Below are positions 47,345 through 60,830 of a DNA stretch of 64,000 nt, piece after piece (position 1 is the stretch's first letter; each line of letters starts with the position of its first letter). The stretch lies in assembly GCA_008711295.1 (NCBI GenBank), contig VUYV01000226.1:1150533-1214532 (forward strand), written 5' to 3'. The DNA comes from Anarhynchus alexandrinus. Its lineage: Eukaryota; Chordata; Aves; Charadriiformes; Charadriidae. Under the pieces are notes generated by a model, which had not been told where the DNA came from, searched no databases, and worked only from the letters and a program-made list of their open reading frames with translations. A program made the position numbers and the translations under genes.

Positions 47345-47715
47345 GAAGCTGGTAGGAAAAGTTTAAAATAGATAAAAGAAAGTGCTTCTTTATGCAGTGG
47401 GTGGTGAACTTCTGGAGCTTGCTGCCATAGGATTTTGTAGAGGTAGACAGTACGAGCAGGTTCAAAAAGGGATGAGACATTCACGGACCAAGAGTCTGTA
47501 AATGGATACTAAGAGGACTGAGCAATGATATACCCTACACCATCCTTGATACAGGAGCTTTGGGGAAGTACAAAGCAAACAGAGAGCAGGGACTGACTAG
47601 GTTGACATGCTCTCTAAATAGCTATACTGTTGCCACTATCTGAGTCAGGATCCTGGGCTGGATGAACCGTCGGTCTGACCCAGGAGCCAGTTCCTACATC
47701 CTCATGTTGTTCATG
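47345..47715 (+). mobile_element. Ancient CR1/L3-like LINE, 3' end
   Basis: The order of blocks follows the 3' end of old sauropsid CR1-type LINEs. First comes an AAAAGAAAGTGCTTCTTTAT-like segment, then GTGAACTTCTGGAGCTTGCT plus GCCATAGGA (the W-N-x-LP-like end of ORF2), then GGTTCAAAAAGGGATGAGAC at about 47459-47478 and ATTCACGGACCAAG. The most telling part is GGATCCTGGGCTGGATGAAC, then GTCGGTCTGACCCAGG at about 47648-47685, and an ending of CATCCTCATGTTGTTCATG that resembles the TTCTTATG-type terminal repeats of these families. It carries many substitutions. The ORF2 frame is broken, and nothing upstream of the last part of ORF2 is recognisable. Confidence 0.82.
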
Positions 47716-50700
47716 TAGCTTGCACTTGAGCAGTGCAGGTTGTCAGGTTCAGCCTTGGCTCGAGAGGTCCAGTCCTTGTCAAATCCACAATCAGAAGTGG
47801 ACTCTTTTTGGAGCCCTTGCTAGCACAACTAGCATGGGCTATTTCAGAACAGAGCTAAGACATATTGGCTAGTCTCTGTAGGGAAGATGGTTACCTTGAC
47901 TTTTCCAAAGGAGCTATACTTCCTAATGCAAATAGCAAGAATCATTTCTCACCGAGCCTCTTACTTTCAGAGGTAATGTATGTCTCGCCATTTCCATTAG
48001 TTCACTGTCCTTCCCCAGCACTGTCCTTTGGCTCAGTTGCTTGGCTTCAGTGTGAGGAGAGCGTGGATCTGAGTGGCATTTGGCTAACACGCTCCGAAAC
48101 ACTCCGTTCATCTGAAAGTGTTTGCAAGTACTAGCTATTTCTACAGCCACCTTTTTTGGCATTAACAGGACAAATCAAGGACAGTAAATGCCAAAGCCAA
48201 ATGCCAGGCTTTTTTTTTTTCCCCTCATGTAGATACAATACATGTGTAATTTATGAGACCTGCACCTCTTGGATTTTTATTTCCCCACTTGAAATACCTT
48301 CAGTGCTGCAAAGTACTGCTTGCTTTGAATGGGAATTTTCTTTTCATATTCCCATTGCTTCGTACTGTGCATACTGTGATATCTCTCTCTGCTGTCTTTT
48401 TCACAGAGCTTATGCAGTCAGAAATCTCTGTTAGGGTCAGATCATCAGCTGACAGACACGTGCTGCCCTGGCTCCAGTGAAGCTATATTGACGTTCTTTG
48501 GCTAAAGAGAGCTGGGGCAGTATCTCTGAGAACACAATGTAAAGTGCTTCATATTTCTTTTGCTGGTTCAATGCTTGGAAGAAATCCAGCAAAAAAACAA
48601 TGTGGATTAAAAATGGAAACTACTTTTCCAGCTCTCTCTGCATGCTGGCTTCGCGATTACATGAATTAACTGGGCATGCCTTTTCCTCAGTACAATGCAA
48701 ACATCTCACCGCAAGCAACTTTGTGTTAAAACATGCACAGTTAAAGTGTGAAAAGTCAGTGTTAATCTTGCCTTCTTATGAGCCTGTCACCATAGCTGAA
48801 TGTGCTTTATCAGAGAGAGTACCTTTTAGGTGACTGTACCCCAATAAAACTCTCACAGGCATTCGGTTCGTTCCATTAGCTTGCTTACTGATTGATTTCA
48901 TCATTTGTAAGGTACAGATCGAAGGCATCTCAGCACATCTAACACACAGTGCAGACCATTAAGAAGTGTGAAAGAAAAGCCCGTCAGTTCATATGAAAAC
49001 TCAGTATAATAAACCTAAGAACCTGGCACAAAAGCAAACCCAGTAACCATCAGAGTAACCACTTTGTAGTAAAAGGGGGTTTCAGATATTTAGCAAGTAC
49101 TGCTCCTAAAGCCTGTTTAGGCACAAAGCATTCCTGTCACACTTTGCAACAGCCATGATTAAAAACCATTTGAGGGTAAAAGTGTTTTCTGGTATTTATC
49201 AGTGGGTCATTAACCTTAACAATATCAACATTTCAATTGTCAGCAAGATTAAAAAAGCCCATTATAGCAAAAATGAGCACATTGTACATAGAGATACTAG
49301 AGTGCTGATGAATTACTTGCTCTGCTCAGATACAGACTTCAATATGGTACAGCCTTCACTGCAGTGAGAAATAGAGGATGAATTAATAGCTGTGTGAACT
49401 ATAACGCTGAAGAGTTAGAGGCAAACTAAATGAGATAGTTTAGCATATGGAAAGACTTACAGGTTTTATGCAGAAGAGAAAGAATATACATCAGCTTTTA
49501 GTTTCTGTAGGTGATACCAGTAATGATGGTGCAGAGAAAAGCAGACCTGAGTAATGAAGTCTGTGGATCCAGACCCTTATTTAGGTATGGATGAGAGGAG
49601 GAATCCAGGCAGGAAACAGGCTGATTCCACATGTAGGACCCAAGCAGAGGGACACAGAGACAGGGCAGTGGCTGTGAAATAAGAGGGGATCTGACAAGCA
49701 ACACCCTACCATATCTACCTGGTCCCTTGCTTACTTGATTCCAGATGGGGATAACCCAAAGGACGAGCTGGACCTCTAAATTTTGGGGTTGGAATTGAGT
49801 GCACGATGTGCAGAATTTAGGGCCCATATGGCAGGCATTGCTAATTGTTACCTGGCAATGAATGCATTGTATGTATTACGTGCTGAAACACGCTGTACAG
49901 AGAGCCATGAGCACAAAACTCCTCTCAGAGGAACAGTCTTCTCATTTCAAAGCCAGTGCTTCCGGGTGAATACAGTGTAATGGAAAGCTCAGGGTGGAGC
50001 AGGCTGTAGAAAGAGAGGTGTTCAGGATAGGATGCATGTTTCCGTGGTATATTGAGGTAGAAGGGGAACATGAACCTTGCAGTAACAGGATGTTTACCAT
50101 CCTCTCCGTGGCAGAGTCAGTGAGGGTTTGGCTGGAAGGAAAGCCTGAGGAAGAAGCTGTTTTCTGCATCACAGGCCACACCTCCAATTGCCACTTGCTG
50201 TCACCAGAGGCCTCCTATGTGAGGGACTCTGCAGGAACAAGAAATGGATAGCTTTGGTCCTCTCTGAGGCACCAGACCGCTTGTGCGCTGCAAGGACCAG
50301 GCAACAAGGTTGGTGCTGGCAGCCCTGCTGGCTTCAGTGCAGGACCACTGACTGTCTTGCTCTGTTGTATGGCTTTTAAGTTATTAAAGTCAAGATATGA
50401 GAGAGGCCTTTGAGAAGATTTTTGTTGCTCTCTTTTCCCTCTGCTGGTTATGTTTCAAAGTGTGTGTGTACATAAGAATGCCGTTAGGCGTTCGTTTATT
50501 CCTGCCAGATAACTTTCATTACTGTAATAAAATTCCACTGTCTGACAGTTTTTATTTCTGGATTCTGAATTGTCATGCTTTTCTGAGGTTTTCTTCTGAC
50601 CTCTGGGATGTATAAGGTGGGTGAGAGACATATCTAGCATTTGTGAATGTCTTAAAATACCAGAATTCAAAAAGCTTGGCAGATCTAATTTCAAGCTCTA

Positions 50701-53700
50701 GTAAGACCATGGAAAGACACTGCAGATCAACCCAGAAGGCAGCAGCGGGAGCAGGCTGATGCTCTTTTTTAAAGTGAAGCATCAGTGCAGACCCAGCAGC
50801 CTCCTCTTCCCGTTTATATTTGCTTTGGTCTGCTACCAACATCAGCACCCAGTCCTTTCTGCAGTAACACAGACAAACACATGCTCTGCTAAGGAAACTT
50901 CAGGGACAGAGAGACGGATTGGTACAAAGTTCTGTTGAGAAAAGCTCTTGTACAGGGAGGGCTGACATACTTACTTTTGGGTTTCCCAAATGAAAGCAAA
51001 AGCATATGCAGACCTGCTGCAAGGTGTCCTGCAGATGTGTAGTAGGTCTGATGCTCTTTGAGTGGTTACTGCATAGGATTTACTCTGCCATAATCTGGGT
51101 TACATGTTCAATACATTCACGGCACTTCCAGTGAGTCCCAAGAGAGGACTGTGCATATATGCAAGGGCCCATGGCCCTTGCGTGGCAACCATTTGTGCAG
51201 TCCAGCCAGCTGGAGCTGGAGATCTGCTGGAGCTGCTGCTCCTACTCCAGCCATGCCTGGAAACCTCAAACAAATAGCCAGTCCTCAGAGGGAAGGTACT
51301 AAAGTGTCCCTGCATACAGTGACACCTGCTTCTCCTTTTCTATTATATGCTGTCCTCCTTTCGCAGGCCCCTGTTGGAAAAGGGGTAGCGATCTCTCCTT
51401 TTCAAATAGCAGAGGTTTCCGTATGAGACTGTGCAGGTATCCTGCAGTACATCACCCACTGCAGGATCATAAACACCTGCTTTATATTGGGCTGTAAGAA
51501 TGAAATCTGGCTTGAAAACTGGATTGTTGTGAATGAAGAAGACTTGGCTTGATATGATGTGGTTTCTGGTGAAGTCTTACTCATAAAATTTGATTTTGAA
51601 ATGTTTTGGAATTTATAAGTGTCTTTTGGCTGCTAACTGGCAGAAGGGAAAGAAACAATTAGAAATAAAAGTAGGGGGTTGATGAGGATGATGTCTGGTG
51701 GAAATTATCACATTCATATGAGATCAATTCTTGCCTAACATGTTTTCTACAAATCTGAAAAGGCACTTGGTGGCATATGAAGGCATATATGATGCCAGAG
51801 TGGACTTGATATTGATACCGCTCAATATGAAGGAAAGAAACATGACCTAGTGCCACTGAGGATCTGTTGGATAAATCTGTTAGATAAAGAATCTGCTTGG
51901 ATAAAAGCCATGGAGGGCGTCTGGGAGGAAAAATAACTCCAGACCCAGAGATTCAGTGGCATGGAGGGAAATAGATGTGCAATCCAAAAATTATAGTGGA
52001 CAGGAAATTACATGAACTTGCAATGCAATGCAAAGTGGCAGCTAGAAAGGTCAAGGTGACTGTCAGCTCTGGAAGCAAAGATGACATGTCAGAGAGCATG
52101 GAGGCAATAGCCTTTCCTCATGTTTTTCCAGGAGGAAGAACAGTAGCTATAGGAATGTTAACAGGAGAAAGTGTAGGCAACTAAGAGTAACGCCAAAGTC
52201 AGGAACAACAATTAATGGGACAGAAATGTATTTTTATAGTTAAAGAAAAAAGATAGTAAAATGCTATGTGGCTTTAGCACTGATTTTCAAATAGTAAAGA
52301 GAACTGTTTGGTAGATTCTCCTGCCCTACAACTTTGTAATTAACAAGGTGAAGTTTGGAGCCTGTACGTATCTATACAGTCTCTCTTTTTAAAAGACGTG
52401 GTATCAGTGCCAGCACCTGCTGTAAATGAAGCTGGAGGAGGCAACACTTTAGGTTAAGAGAAATCCTTCAGTTCTGAAGATTCTCTGCACTTCCACTAAA
52501 CTAAATGAATTTGCCCAAGGAGGTATTAAAGGAACTATTCTGATTTATTACAGACAAAAACCTCTGATGAAGGTACCATTCACAACAATAAAAAAGACTG
52601 AACAATTAACAGTATGGATAATTGAGAGTGTAGTATCTGATTGATTTATATATCAATGTATTGTTATGTGTCAAAACTTTTATTGTTAGTAATACAATAT
52701 TCACAGTATAGCATTGATAATGTCCTGCACACTACCTGCTATTCAAACCGTGGCCATTTATCACCTGGCAAGATGCATTGAATCATATCTCGTTAAATAG
52801 TTTGAAAATATTGTTTGGTGTCCTCCAAAATGCCTGAATATTTATTGTCAAATACTTCACTAGCTTTTCTCTTTGCACATCTTGAGTTACTGAAATTAGA
52901 TTGCTTTAACTTAATAACTACTAGGTCCACCAATGGAAATGACCGAGTGGATCTGATATATGTGAATGTGAACACTCTGAACAGGTTTCTGGAAACAAGA
53001 ACTATTTTAAAGAATAAATTTAAGAAGTGTCTTGGGAAAAGTTGTACTCTTGGATTTCCCTTGCTATTTTTGGTTGACGTGAAACAGAGAGGAAGAAATA
53101 CAAGAACAAAAGATAATCGGGAGGTGTGAAACCGAGTTCCTCTGTGACTCTGTTTTATAAATATTTGATACTACCCTCTGCCTGAATGGAGCTTTGTTTG
53201 GGGAAATCAGGTAGCAGATGTTTGTCTTTACCTGATATCTACTTTGGCAGCATGTTTTACTTCCCTGTTTTGCGTGACATGGTGCCAAAGCCATGTTTTG
53301 TATTTATAGTCTTTTGGGGGTACCAGGTCAGATCCAAAAGCTGCAGAAGCGACAGGAAGACTTGCATTGACACAGTTGGCTTTGGACCAAGTTCGGTCAT
53401 GCTGTTTCTCTGAGTAAGGAAGGGACGAATGCTGTGCTTTGCCATGTGACTATTTGATGAAAAATACCGCTGCTTATCTTTATCATCTTTCAAATTGCAG
53501 AGTGCCATCCCAATCATCCCAATCATAATATCACATTTCTATATTAAGACTAAAAACTTATATAAAGTTTGTACTTACGTCTGTATGTTTTCAAAGAAAA
53601 CATGGAAATCTGATCATTTTAACTAGAATGTAGTTTCTGTACCAGCTACTAAAATATTTGTATTGCTTTTGCATTCCCACTTTTGGACTAATATTGTTTT

Positions 53701-55440
53701 AAGTACTCTGTGTTCATAATGGAGATGGTTGTTCTTGCAAAGAGCTATGCGGTGCCAAAGAACATTTCTTAGTGCTATTTATTAGTGTCTGCCGGCTAGT
53801 TAAGCACCACTGCAGATGTACGATAGCCTGAATTTGCTAGAACTTAACCTTCAGAAATATATCCCTGCTACCATAAACAAAAATGGACCAAAATGAGCTA
53901 TGAGCCAGTGAGGAAAGCAGGGGAGTTGGGAGAGTTTTCAATATCACAAGTGCAGAGTGGAACCACTTGTTCCACCAACACTAAATACCATGGAACAGGA
54001 ATTGTCATTTGACAACGACCTTATCTGTCATACTTACACACCTGTGTGCCGTACTGTACCCTAGCAAAAGACAAAAATACAAGAGCACGTCTGTGGCCAG
54101 TCCTCCTGGAGTCTTAGCCTGCTTATGGTCTTGTGTGGGTTGTAACTTTAAAAGGAAGAGCTGGCAGCAAATGAGCCGGAGTCACTTGCAGGTTTTTTTT
54201 CTCACAAAGGCTTCTGACCTTGAAAAGCCTTAAAGCTGCATTCCCCATGAAAAATAACTTCTACTTAGTGCTGAGCACGTGTATTGTTGCACAGACAAAT
54301 AGACAAATAACAATGTGAGTACATGCCTTGATCATTTATCCTCCTCGGAGGGCCATAAACCATGAGTAAATGCAACAAAAGCAGAAGATTAATAGTGGCT
54401 GCATAATGCTTTGCATTTTTCATAATGATTCTCTACAGATAGAATCAGTAAGTGTCACTAATTGGTAGGCACTTGTTCTGCAAGGGGGCTCGATCCTCCC
54501 TCCAGTAGAGTTGGAGGCCAGTCTCCAGTTTTCACGTGGGGGAGAGCAGGAGCAGGCTCCTTGGGAACTGATAAGACTCCTTTTTAACAGAAGCCATAAT
54601 TCAGGCAAAGGCTGCGTACAATGTGGAGAAAACCCCAGTAGCCTGCAAAGACGGTACTAGCCAGCCTGTCTAGTGCAGGGGCAATTGTTTGCAAACCCAC
54701 TGGTGGCTATTCAGGCTTGAGGAGAAATAGAAGGTTGGCCACAAGCCAGCTGCTGAATTTAACATGTATTCAGCCGAATGACTAGGCTGGCATAATAATA
54801 TAATTCTGCAGTGTCCTGCTGATCTCCTTCAGATCTTCTCCCTGGTTTGTTGGCTGCCACTGATGCTTGTTCCCCGTGGATTCAAGGGTGTTGTGCAGGA
54901 AACTGCTGGAAAGACTCCTACCCAGCATTGTCCAAACATTGTCCAAAGCAGCAAGTATGCGCAGGAGTACTCCATACTGATTGTTGTGGAGAGCTGTACA
55001 GGCCTGGGAAAAACCCTTTCAGCAAACTTTTATCAAATTTGCCTTGTTACTTAAATTGATTTTTTTTTTTAAGTCCTACATAAAGAATATGAGCATATTG
55101 TGTCTTTTCTAGTGCTCTAACTCTGAAATTACAAACCTGCTTATATCCAGTATTATGTCAAGTAGAGGTACCCAAGCTACCACCCTGGAACAGTGCTGTG
55201 TTTGAGCAGGATGCTATGCCAATGCAGCTGTGCTGCTCCCAGTGCCCAAGCAAATTTGGCTTTTTATGTGCAATCTGGGTGTAGCATATGGGCTCAGAGA
55301 CTGACCATACAATTGGGTGCTCCAAGAGATGAACTGGTACCACACCCAGCGCTTCAGAGTCCTCCGTCAGACCTCCCACGCTGATGATGGGCCCAAAAGC
55401 CACGAGCTCTGGTTTGAGCTGGCCGCTTGACTTTTGAAAT
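47716..55440. other. No gene seen
   Basis: AT-leaning DNA without classifiable genes or repeats. A T11 run is at 48210-48220. Open frames reach about 109 codons (49498-49827, minus) and have no motif. A short hairpin-forming inverted repeat is at 51161-51181 (GCAAGGGC, 5-base loop, GCCCTTGC). Confidence 0.5.
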
Positions 55441-55448
55441 TGCCCCCC

Positions 55449-55465
55449 CACACACACACACACAC
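55449..55465. repeat. (CA)8 microsatellite
   Basis: CA dinucleotide run preceded by C7. Confidence 0.95.
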
Positions 55466-57735
55466 TGCAAGGCTGTTCCTGTTGCCAGCTCTCTGAAATG
55501 TAAAGCTTAAATTGATTTGGGCTATGCTGCCGGAATTCAGCCAAGTGAACTCGGAGAAGGTCATCTTACACAGATTTATCTAAAAAGCTGCCTGGCAGTG
55601 TGGGTCTTATGTTTCCCCAAATCCAGAATACCTGCATTGTATATCCCTGCTCACATTCTCCATAGCATCATTTGGTGTTTCCCTGCTCTTGACCAACTCC
55701 AGGGATCTGTCCTGCTCCAGTCTGAGAATGACACTGGAATGGCATCTCCTCTGCAAAAGGGAGGTTGAGGGACAAGTGGAGCCACAGGAGAGGAGAGGCG
55801 AGAGCATACGGGGCTTTCCAACCTCTTTTTGTCTGCACCCCTCTTAGGTTAGTAGACTTTGTCCCTTTCTCTTGTCCTGACTCCTAGTGAAACCCTTTTC
55901 TTAGCTTCCTGTGTCCCATAGAAATCTTGATTGTTTGTTCTTCCCAAGGAGGCAGGAAAATAAGGAAAGCAGCTTGTTAAGCTAGGTAAGGCTCAGAGGA
56001 AAGTCACTCCACAAATGGCTCTGGTGGAGAACAAGCCCATTAGGGAAAAGCTGTCAGTGCTTTAAGTGCCTCTGCTGACCAGGCCTGTGCTCTTTTACTA
56101 GTTGCTTTACCTAATGCTAATTGTTTTCATCTCTTCCCCTTTTTCTGGCTATTTGTATTCTTGTTTCTGTGCAGTGTCTTGAACACAGTATGGTTTCACT
56201 CTGGCTTCTTGGCACTGCTGTAATAAAAGTATTTCTGTTACTAAGGGCAGTCAAATAAAATCCAGCAGGCTTGGGACGTGAACATTTGTGGTCACTCTCA
56301 AAACCAAAACCAAAGTAGCAGCTTTGTTCTTTTCAGACAGATCATCAATTAGGGCCAAAATCACTAATGTGTCAGTATGACTTACTGACTCCAGGCTGCT
56401 TTTTAAAAAACATCCAAGATCCATAGACTATTAGTTGACATGATATGGATATATTCATACAACATTTACCCTGCAGTTTTTGAGAAGCTTCTGAACTCTC
56501 CAGGATTACTAACTTCAGAGCGCTCTCTGCGTACTATTTATTCAGTGGTGGCAGCAAGCAAACCAATATTCCTTATGTGGGGCAAGGATTTGAAAGAAAA
56601 GAATGCGGAATATCACGAAATCCCATCCACTTAAGTTAAGGAGAGTCATAGCCTATTCAGAGAATAAACTGAGCATTCATTACTAAACTGCAGCATCAGG
56701 TACTTCTGGGGTAATCGGAGATTATCGCCTCCAGAAAAACTGCATCTGAAAAGAGAGACTGGCTGCCAGACAGGCGTCTCTAAAGGGAAAGAAGCTTCTC
56801 TGCTGCAAACCAAGGAACATATGCTCTTCCCTCCGTGCTGCGCTGTATGGTAATGAAAAGGAGCAGGGCTTTTAGCAGAGCTGTCCTGACACAGCAAACA
56901 GACATTTGATGTTCAGTGGCCTGGCAGAAGTGGAAGAGCAGGACTTGGATGGTAAACATCTGAAAAGGTTTCAACTGAGGCCACCCAACTCACTATGGAT
57001 CAGAGCTTGAGTATATGGCTGGGATTAAAAAATCCCCTCCACACCCCTATTCCCTCTTTATTCAACATCTCATATTCTGTTGTTTACTGGTGCTCTCTCT
57101 AATTTGTACCACTGCATATTGGGACTTGTTGAAAACGAAAGGAGAGCTTGAGAGAGCAGATTTCAACTAATATGTCATATCCAGGCAGGTTTCCTCAATA
57201 TGAACTTTTCAAAATTTCTGGGCCTGCCTGTTCCACTCATTTACCTTGGGAACAGTTTACCAGTGCCCGTGTCCCCCACGCAGGTCCAGGGGACTGAGAA
57301 CCTTCGTCTCCTTGTTGCTTGTTAAAACTGCACCTCTGCAAGCTGACAGCTACATCTTTACAGTTTAAAATAATCTTTGCCAATGGAATTTCTGTACTTT
57401 TTCTGAAAATCCCTGCCTATAAACATTAATCTATGAGAAGGGAATATTTGAATCCTCCTCTAGGCATAAGCATAGTAGGCTCTTTTCTAGGTAACCTGTT
57501 GTCAAGGTCAGGGAAACAGCCATTACCCCACAGTTTTAATTTGCTATATGTCAAAGCTCTGGAGAGTCAATGTGGCTGCTGCTGTCATTAATGGAAAAGA
57601 ATTTCAGACATTGAGGGGTGATAAATCAGAAATTATATCTGATAGGTAAACGAGTCCCCAAACTGTGTAAACCAGAATATGGATGTGGGAACCACTGGAA
57701 ATCAGGAATTGACCTGAAAGAGCCTCAGAGAGGGG

Positions 57736-57752
57736 AAAAAAAAAAAAAAAAA
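57736..57752. repeat. A17 homopolymer
   Basis: Seventeen A preceded by GAGAGGGG. No SINE or retrocopy is recognised beside it. Confidence 0.95.
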
Positions 57753-59595
57753 GACACACAAAAAAAAGGAATACTTGATTGGGCTGGCTAAAGTAACTGA
57801 AATCGGCTGGGTAGGATTGGCCAGACAGCTTGCCTTCTGAGGGTTTAATTCTATTGCTGCATGATAGAGGGCACCTGGAGCAGGAAAGGGTGCTGTCTGG
57901 CAATGAGGGGAATGGTTCACACCTGAAAACTCCAGCTTAAATTTGTAGGTAGAAGGGCAGTGCTATATAGTAGAGTAAGATGAAGGTGAAGTGTGAGGCT
58001 GTGGTTCCAGGTTCCTGGGAATTTAAGGTAAGGCTTTTCTGCAATCTGTCCCTGACTATGTCAAAGAGTCATGATTTATAGGAGCACGCATCACGGAAAT
58101 ATTTGTGGCAAAGCATGTACTCTGTTCTGAAGGTGTTTTGATGTCTGAAGAGGGCTGTTTGTGAGTGTTTTTTGCATTTCTAACTAATTAAACATGGCTG
58201 AAAGTAAATTACTAGATGTACAAGTAAGATTAAAACTTAGTGAAATTTTATGAAGTAATTAGAATGGCATTCATAAAACTGCATTTTTGATCTGGCCACT
58301 GGCTTTATCCAAAACACATCTGCTACATCTTTTCTTATTAAGCACTTTGACCTTCTGCTGTGAACAACAGAAAGTTTGGCAGGTGATATGATGTGCTCTA
58401 GTCACAAAAAAAAAGTAGGAGAGAGTTGCAATAACCCTGGAGTTCAGAGTTTTGCTTCCAGAGAGCTTGTTATGATTTTCACTTGTCCCTATGAAAACTT
58501 TGCACTGAGGTCAGTTTTTATGTGAGCTCAGAAAGAAAACAACCTAAATGGTCATGTATGCATGTCCCTTCTATGGCTAACCTGGACTCAAGCTTATCCT
58601 AAATTTAGCTGTGTTCTTTTATCTCGTTCAGACATGAAGAAAGCCTTATGTGCTTGAAGACTTGTTTTATTTTTTTCTGATCAATGATACTACCTTTTTC
58701 CACAAATTTTGTTTCATTAATATCCTCCCTAAAGATAATAAAATGGCTGTAAGTACAGTTATTTCATACTATATATGCAAGTAGGCCAAAGCCAGCGTTA
58801 GCTTGTTGCTAAATGATCCATAGGTTGTCCCCGTGTCTCCTGTCTTTGCAGCGCCATCCCAAAATACAGTTCTCTGTAGAAGGTGGAAGTTTGTCACCTT
58901 GATCTGCAAGGGCAGCGGCTGGCACCACAGGAGTTGGAAGGGCACCAGTTGTATTAGACAGTGGAAAGGCTCTTGTGAATTTTCTTCAAAGTCTAGTCGG
59001 AGAAGGGTGACATTGCTAGAAAAGCATAGGGGGGTTGTGTTTGGATTTTAACATCAAAGCTTGGTGGAGGGCAGGGTTGTCTCCAGCTGTCTCCAGCACA
59101 GGTAGCGTGCTCGTGCTGACTTTCCTCTCTGCCACTGTTCTAACACGTAAACCAACTATGGACAAAACTAGGAATCGCCTCCTCAAGTTAGACAATGAAA
59201 TAATTCAGGTAAAGCACAGGAAAATTATATGGAGACAGGTCTTCATGAGGGATTCCTGAGCAGAAGAATAGTCGCAGGTGAGGCAGCCTGTACCATGGTG
59301 TAGGGCATGGGGCTCTTTTCCACTCTTCTTGCTGTGTGTTGCCAGCAGTCGCTGGCATTACACGGGTACGGACTAATATCTTCTTTCCCTTATGGTTCAA
59401 ACCTTTACTGGCAACAGCTCTCCACTGCATGGACATCCCTAAAATTCCCATCTGAAACACCTTATAGAGACTCTGTTAAAGGAATGAAAACCTATCCTGA
59501 GAACAGATCCTTGTCAGAATATTTCCAGTTGGAAACCCCAGACTGTAAGTCACATTTGAAGAAAGTATGGATGGTTTCTAAAAGAAGCCATGGAT

Positions 59596-59613
59596 TTTAT
59601 TTTTTTTTTTTTT
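59596..59613. repeat. T-rich homopolymer
   Basis: T4-A-T13 tract. Confidence 0.95.
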
Positions 59614-60300
59614 AAAGATAAGACATTGAACTAAGTAGTACCCTATATAATATGGTATATTTGTATTAAGTCATTGCAATCAGGAAAACATACTGATTCT
59701 TTTTTCCTTTTGTATTCTCTATGCAAAGTTTCTTCTAAGAGAGCTTTGCTTGGCAGCTAAGCTTTCCATGGAAATGGGGTGTGGTGACAGCACAAAGTTT
59801 CCTTTTCTTTTCCAAGTATTTATCTGGCTCAGGGAGACAAGTGCAGTCCTTAGACAAAAACACGTACCCACCCTTGTCGAGCTGTCAGGGGATGGAGCCC
59901 AGCCCTGCATATGGGGGTTGCTTCTGCTGCAGAGTCCTCCGCTAAAGGTGAGAGAGAGGGACTGCTGCTCAAAGGCTTCAAAGATAACAGAAATTTGGTT
60001 TTCTTTCAAACACTTGAGTCTGATTTGATTACCATTACATTTTCATTCATTACCCTATGCTGCAGAAAATGGCATGTCTTGCATTCATACTTGAGCAAAG
60101 ATCTTGCTGCTCTGCGTGGAGATGCCTTGCTCTGTTCATCAGAGAGGTGCTTTCAGTTAGTGTCCTGCAAGTGCAGGCTGGCCGGGACACGGCTTTCTAG
60201 ATCTTTGCCTGAACTAACAGAGCAGAGGCTCAACCTGCAGTTAAATCTCTTGTTAGTTATGCTGTGGGACTGCTCGATAGTGCCTTTGACTTCTGTCACA

Positions 60301-60830
60301 CAAATGGGAAATCAGAGGGACTGTGTTTCGGTGTGGCGTTTGGGTGGTTGTTTTGTGGCTTTTGGTTTTGGTTTTTTTTTTCCATCATCTGCCTGATTCC
60401 AGTTGTAACCCAGCCTGCTGTCACCTCTTCCTGAGATACATAGAAGCAGTTCTGGCTTTCTTTTTTGGTACTTACAGAATGAAGCACAACGGTACCTCCT
60501 GCTTTGCTGGTGTTTGTAGGTGCGGAGCACCAGAGAGAACTGTGCTGCACAGGGATGTCTCCCTGCTGTGCAGGTCGGTGGCACGTTGGGGCTGTCAGCT
60601 CCTGAAAGCAGAGTTGCCATGTCAGCAAAGTCCTGTATTTGGGCCAGCTGGTCTGTGTGCATACAGGTGCGACGTGGCCATAGCTGCGCTGGTGTCAGGT
60701 TGTGCATTAGCAGGGGCACCACTGAACGCCACCCTGGTGCATGGTGGTGCCAGTTCCCCAAACCTATGCTAATGTATAGCCATTGCCTCTTAAAGGACAC
60801 TAGTTGGGCAGCAATATCAGTGTCTTAACA
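60301..60830. other. GC-richer segment open on both strands, unclassified
   Basis: Long open frames overlap on opposite strands here (60323-60772 plus, 149 codons; 60312-60800 minus, 162 codons). A GT-rich, C-poor stretch at 60323-60380 ends in a T-rich run. An imperfect hairpin (CTGCACAGGGA / TCCCTGCTGTGCAG) lies at 60545-60573. Both peptides look random, so low stop density from base composition is the likely cause. Confidence 0.4.

Larger units (their letters stand above)
55466..60300. other. No gene seen
   Basis: Ordinary sequence with homopolymers at 57736-57752 (A17, followed by GACACACA and A7) and 59601-59613 (T13). An acceptor-like GTCTCCTGTCTTTGCAG ends at about 58850 and leads into a 72-codon plus-strand open frame, but there is no donor or recognisable product. 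Confidence 0.45.

Noticed and set aside
51161..51181. Perfect 8-base-arm hairpin as a terminator or regulatory RNA
   Set aside because: Short inverted repeats like this are expected by chance, there is no transcript context, and bacterial-style terminators do not apply here.
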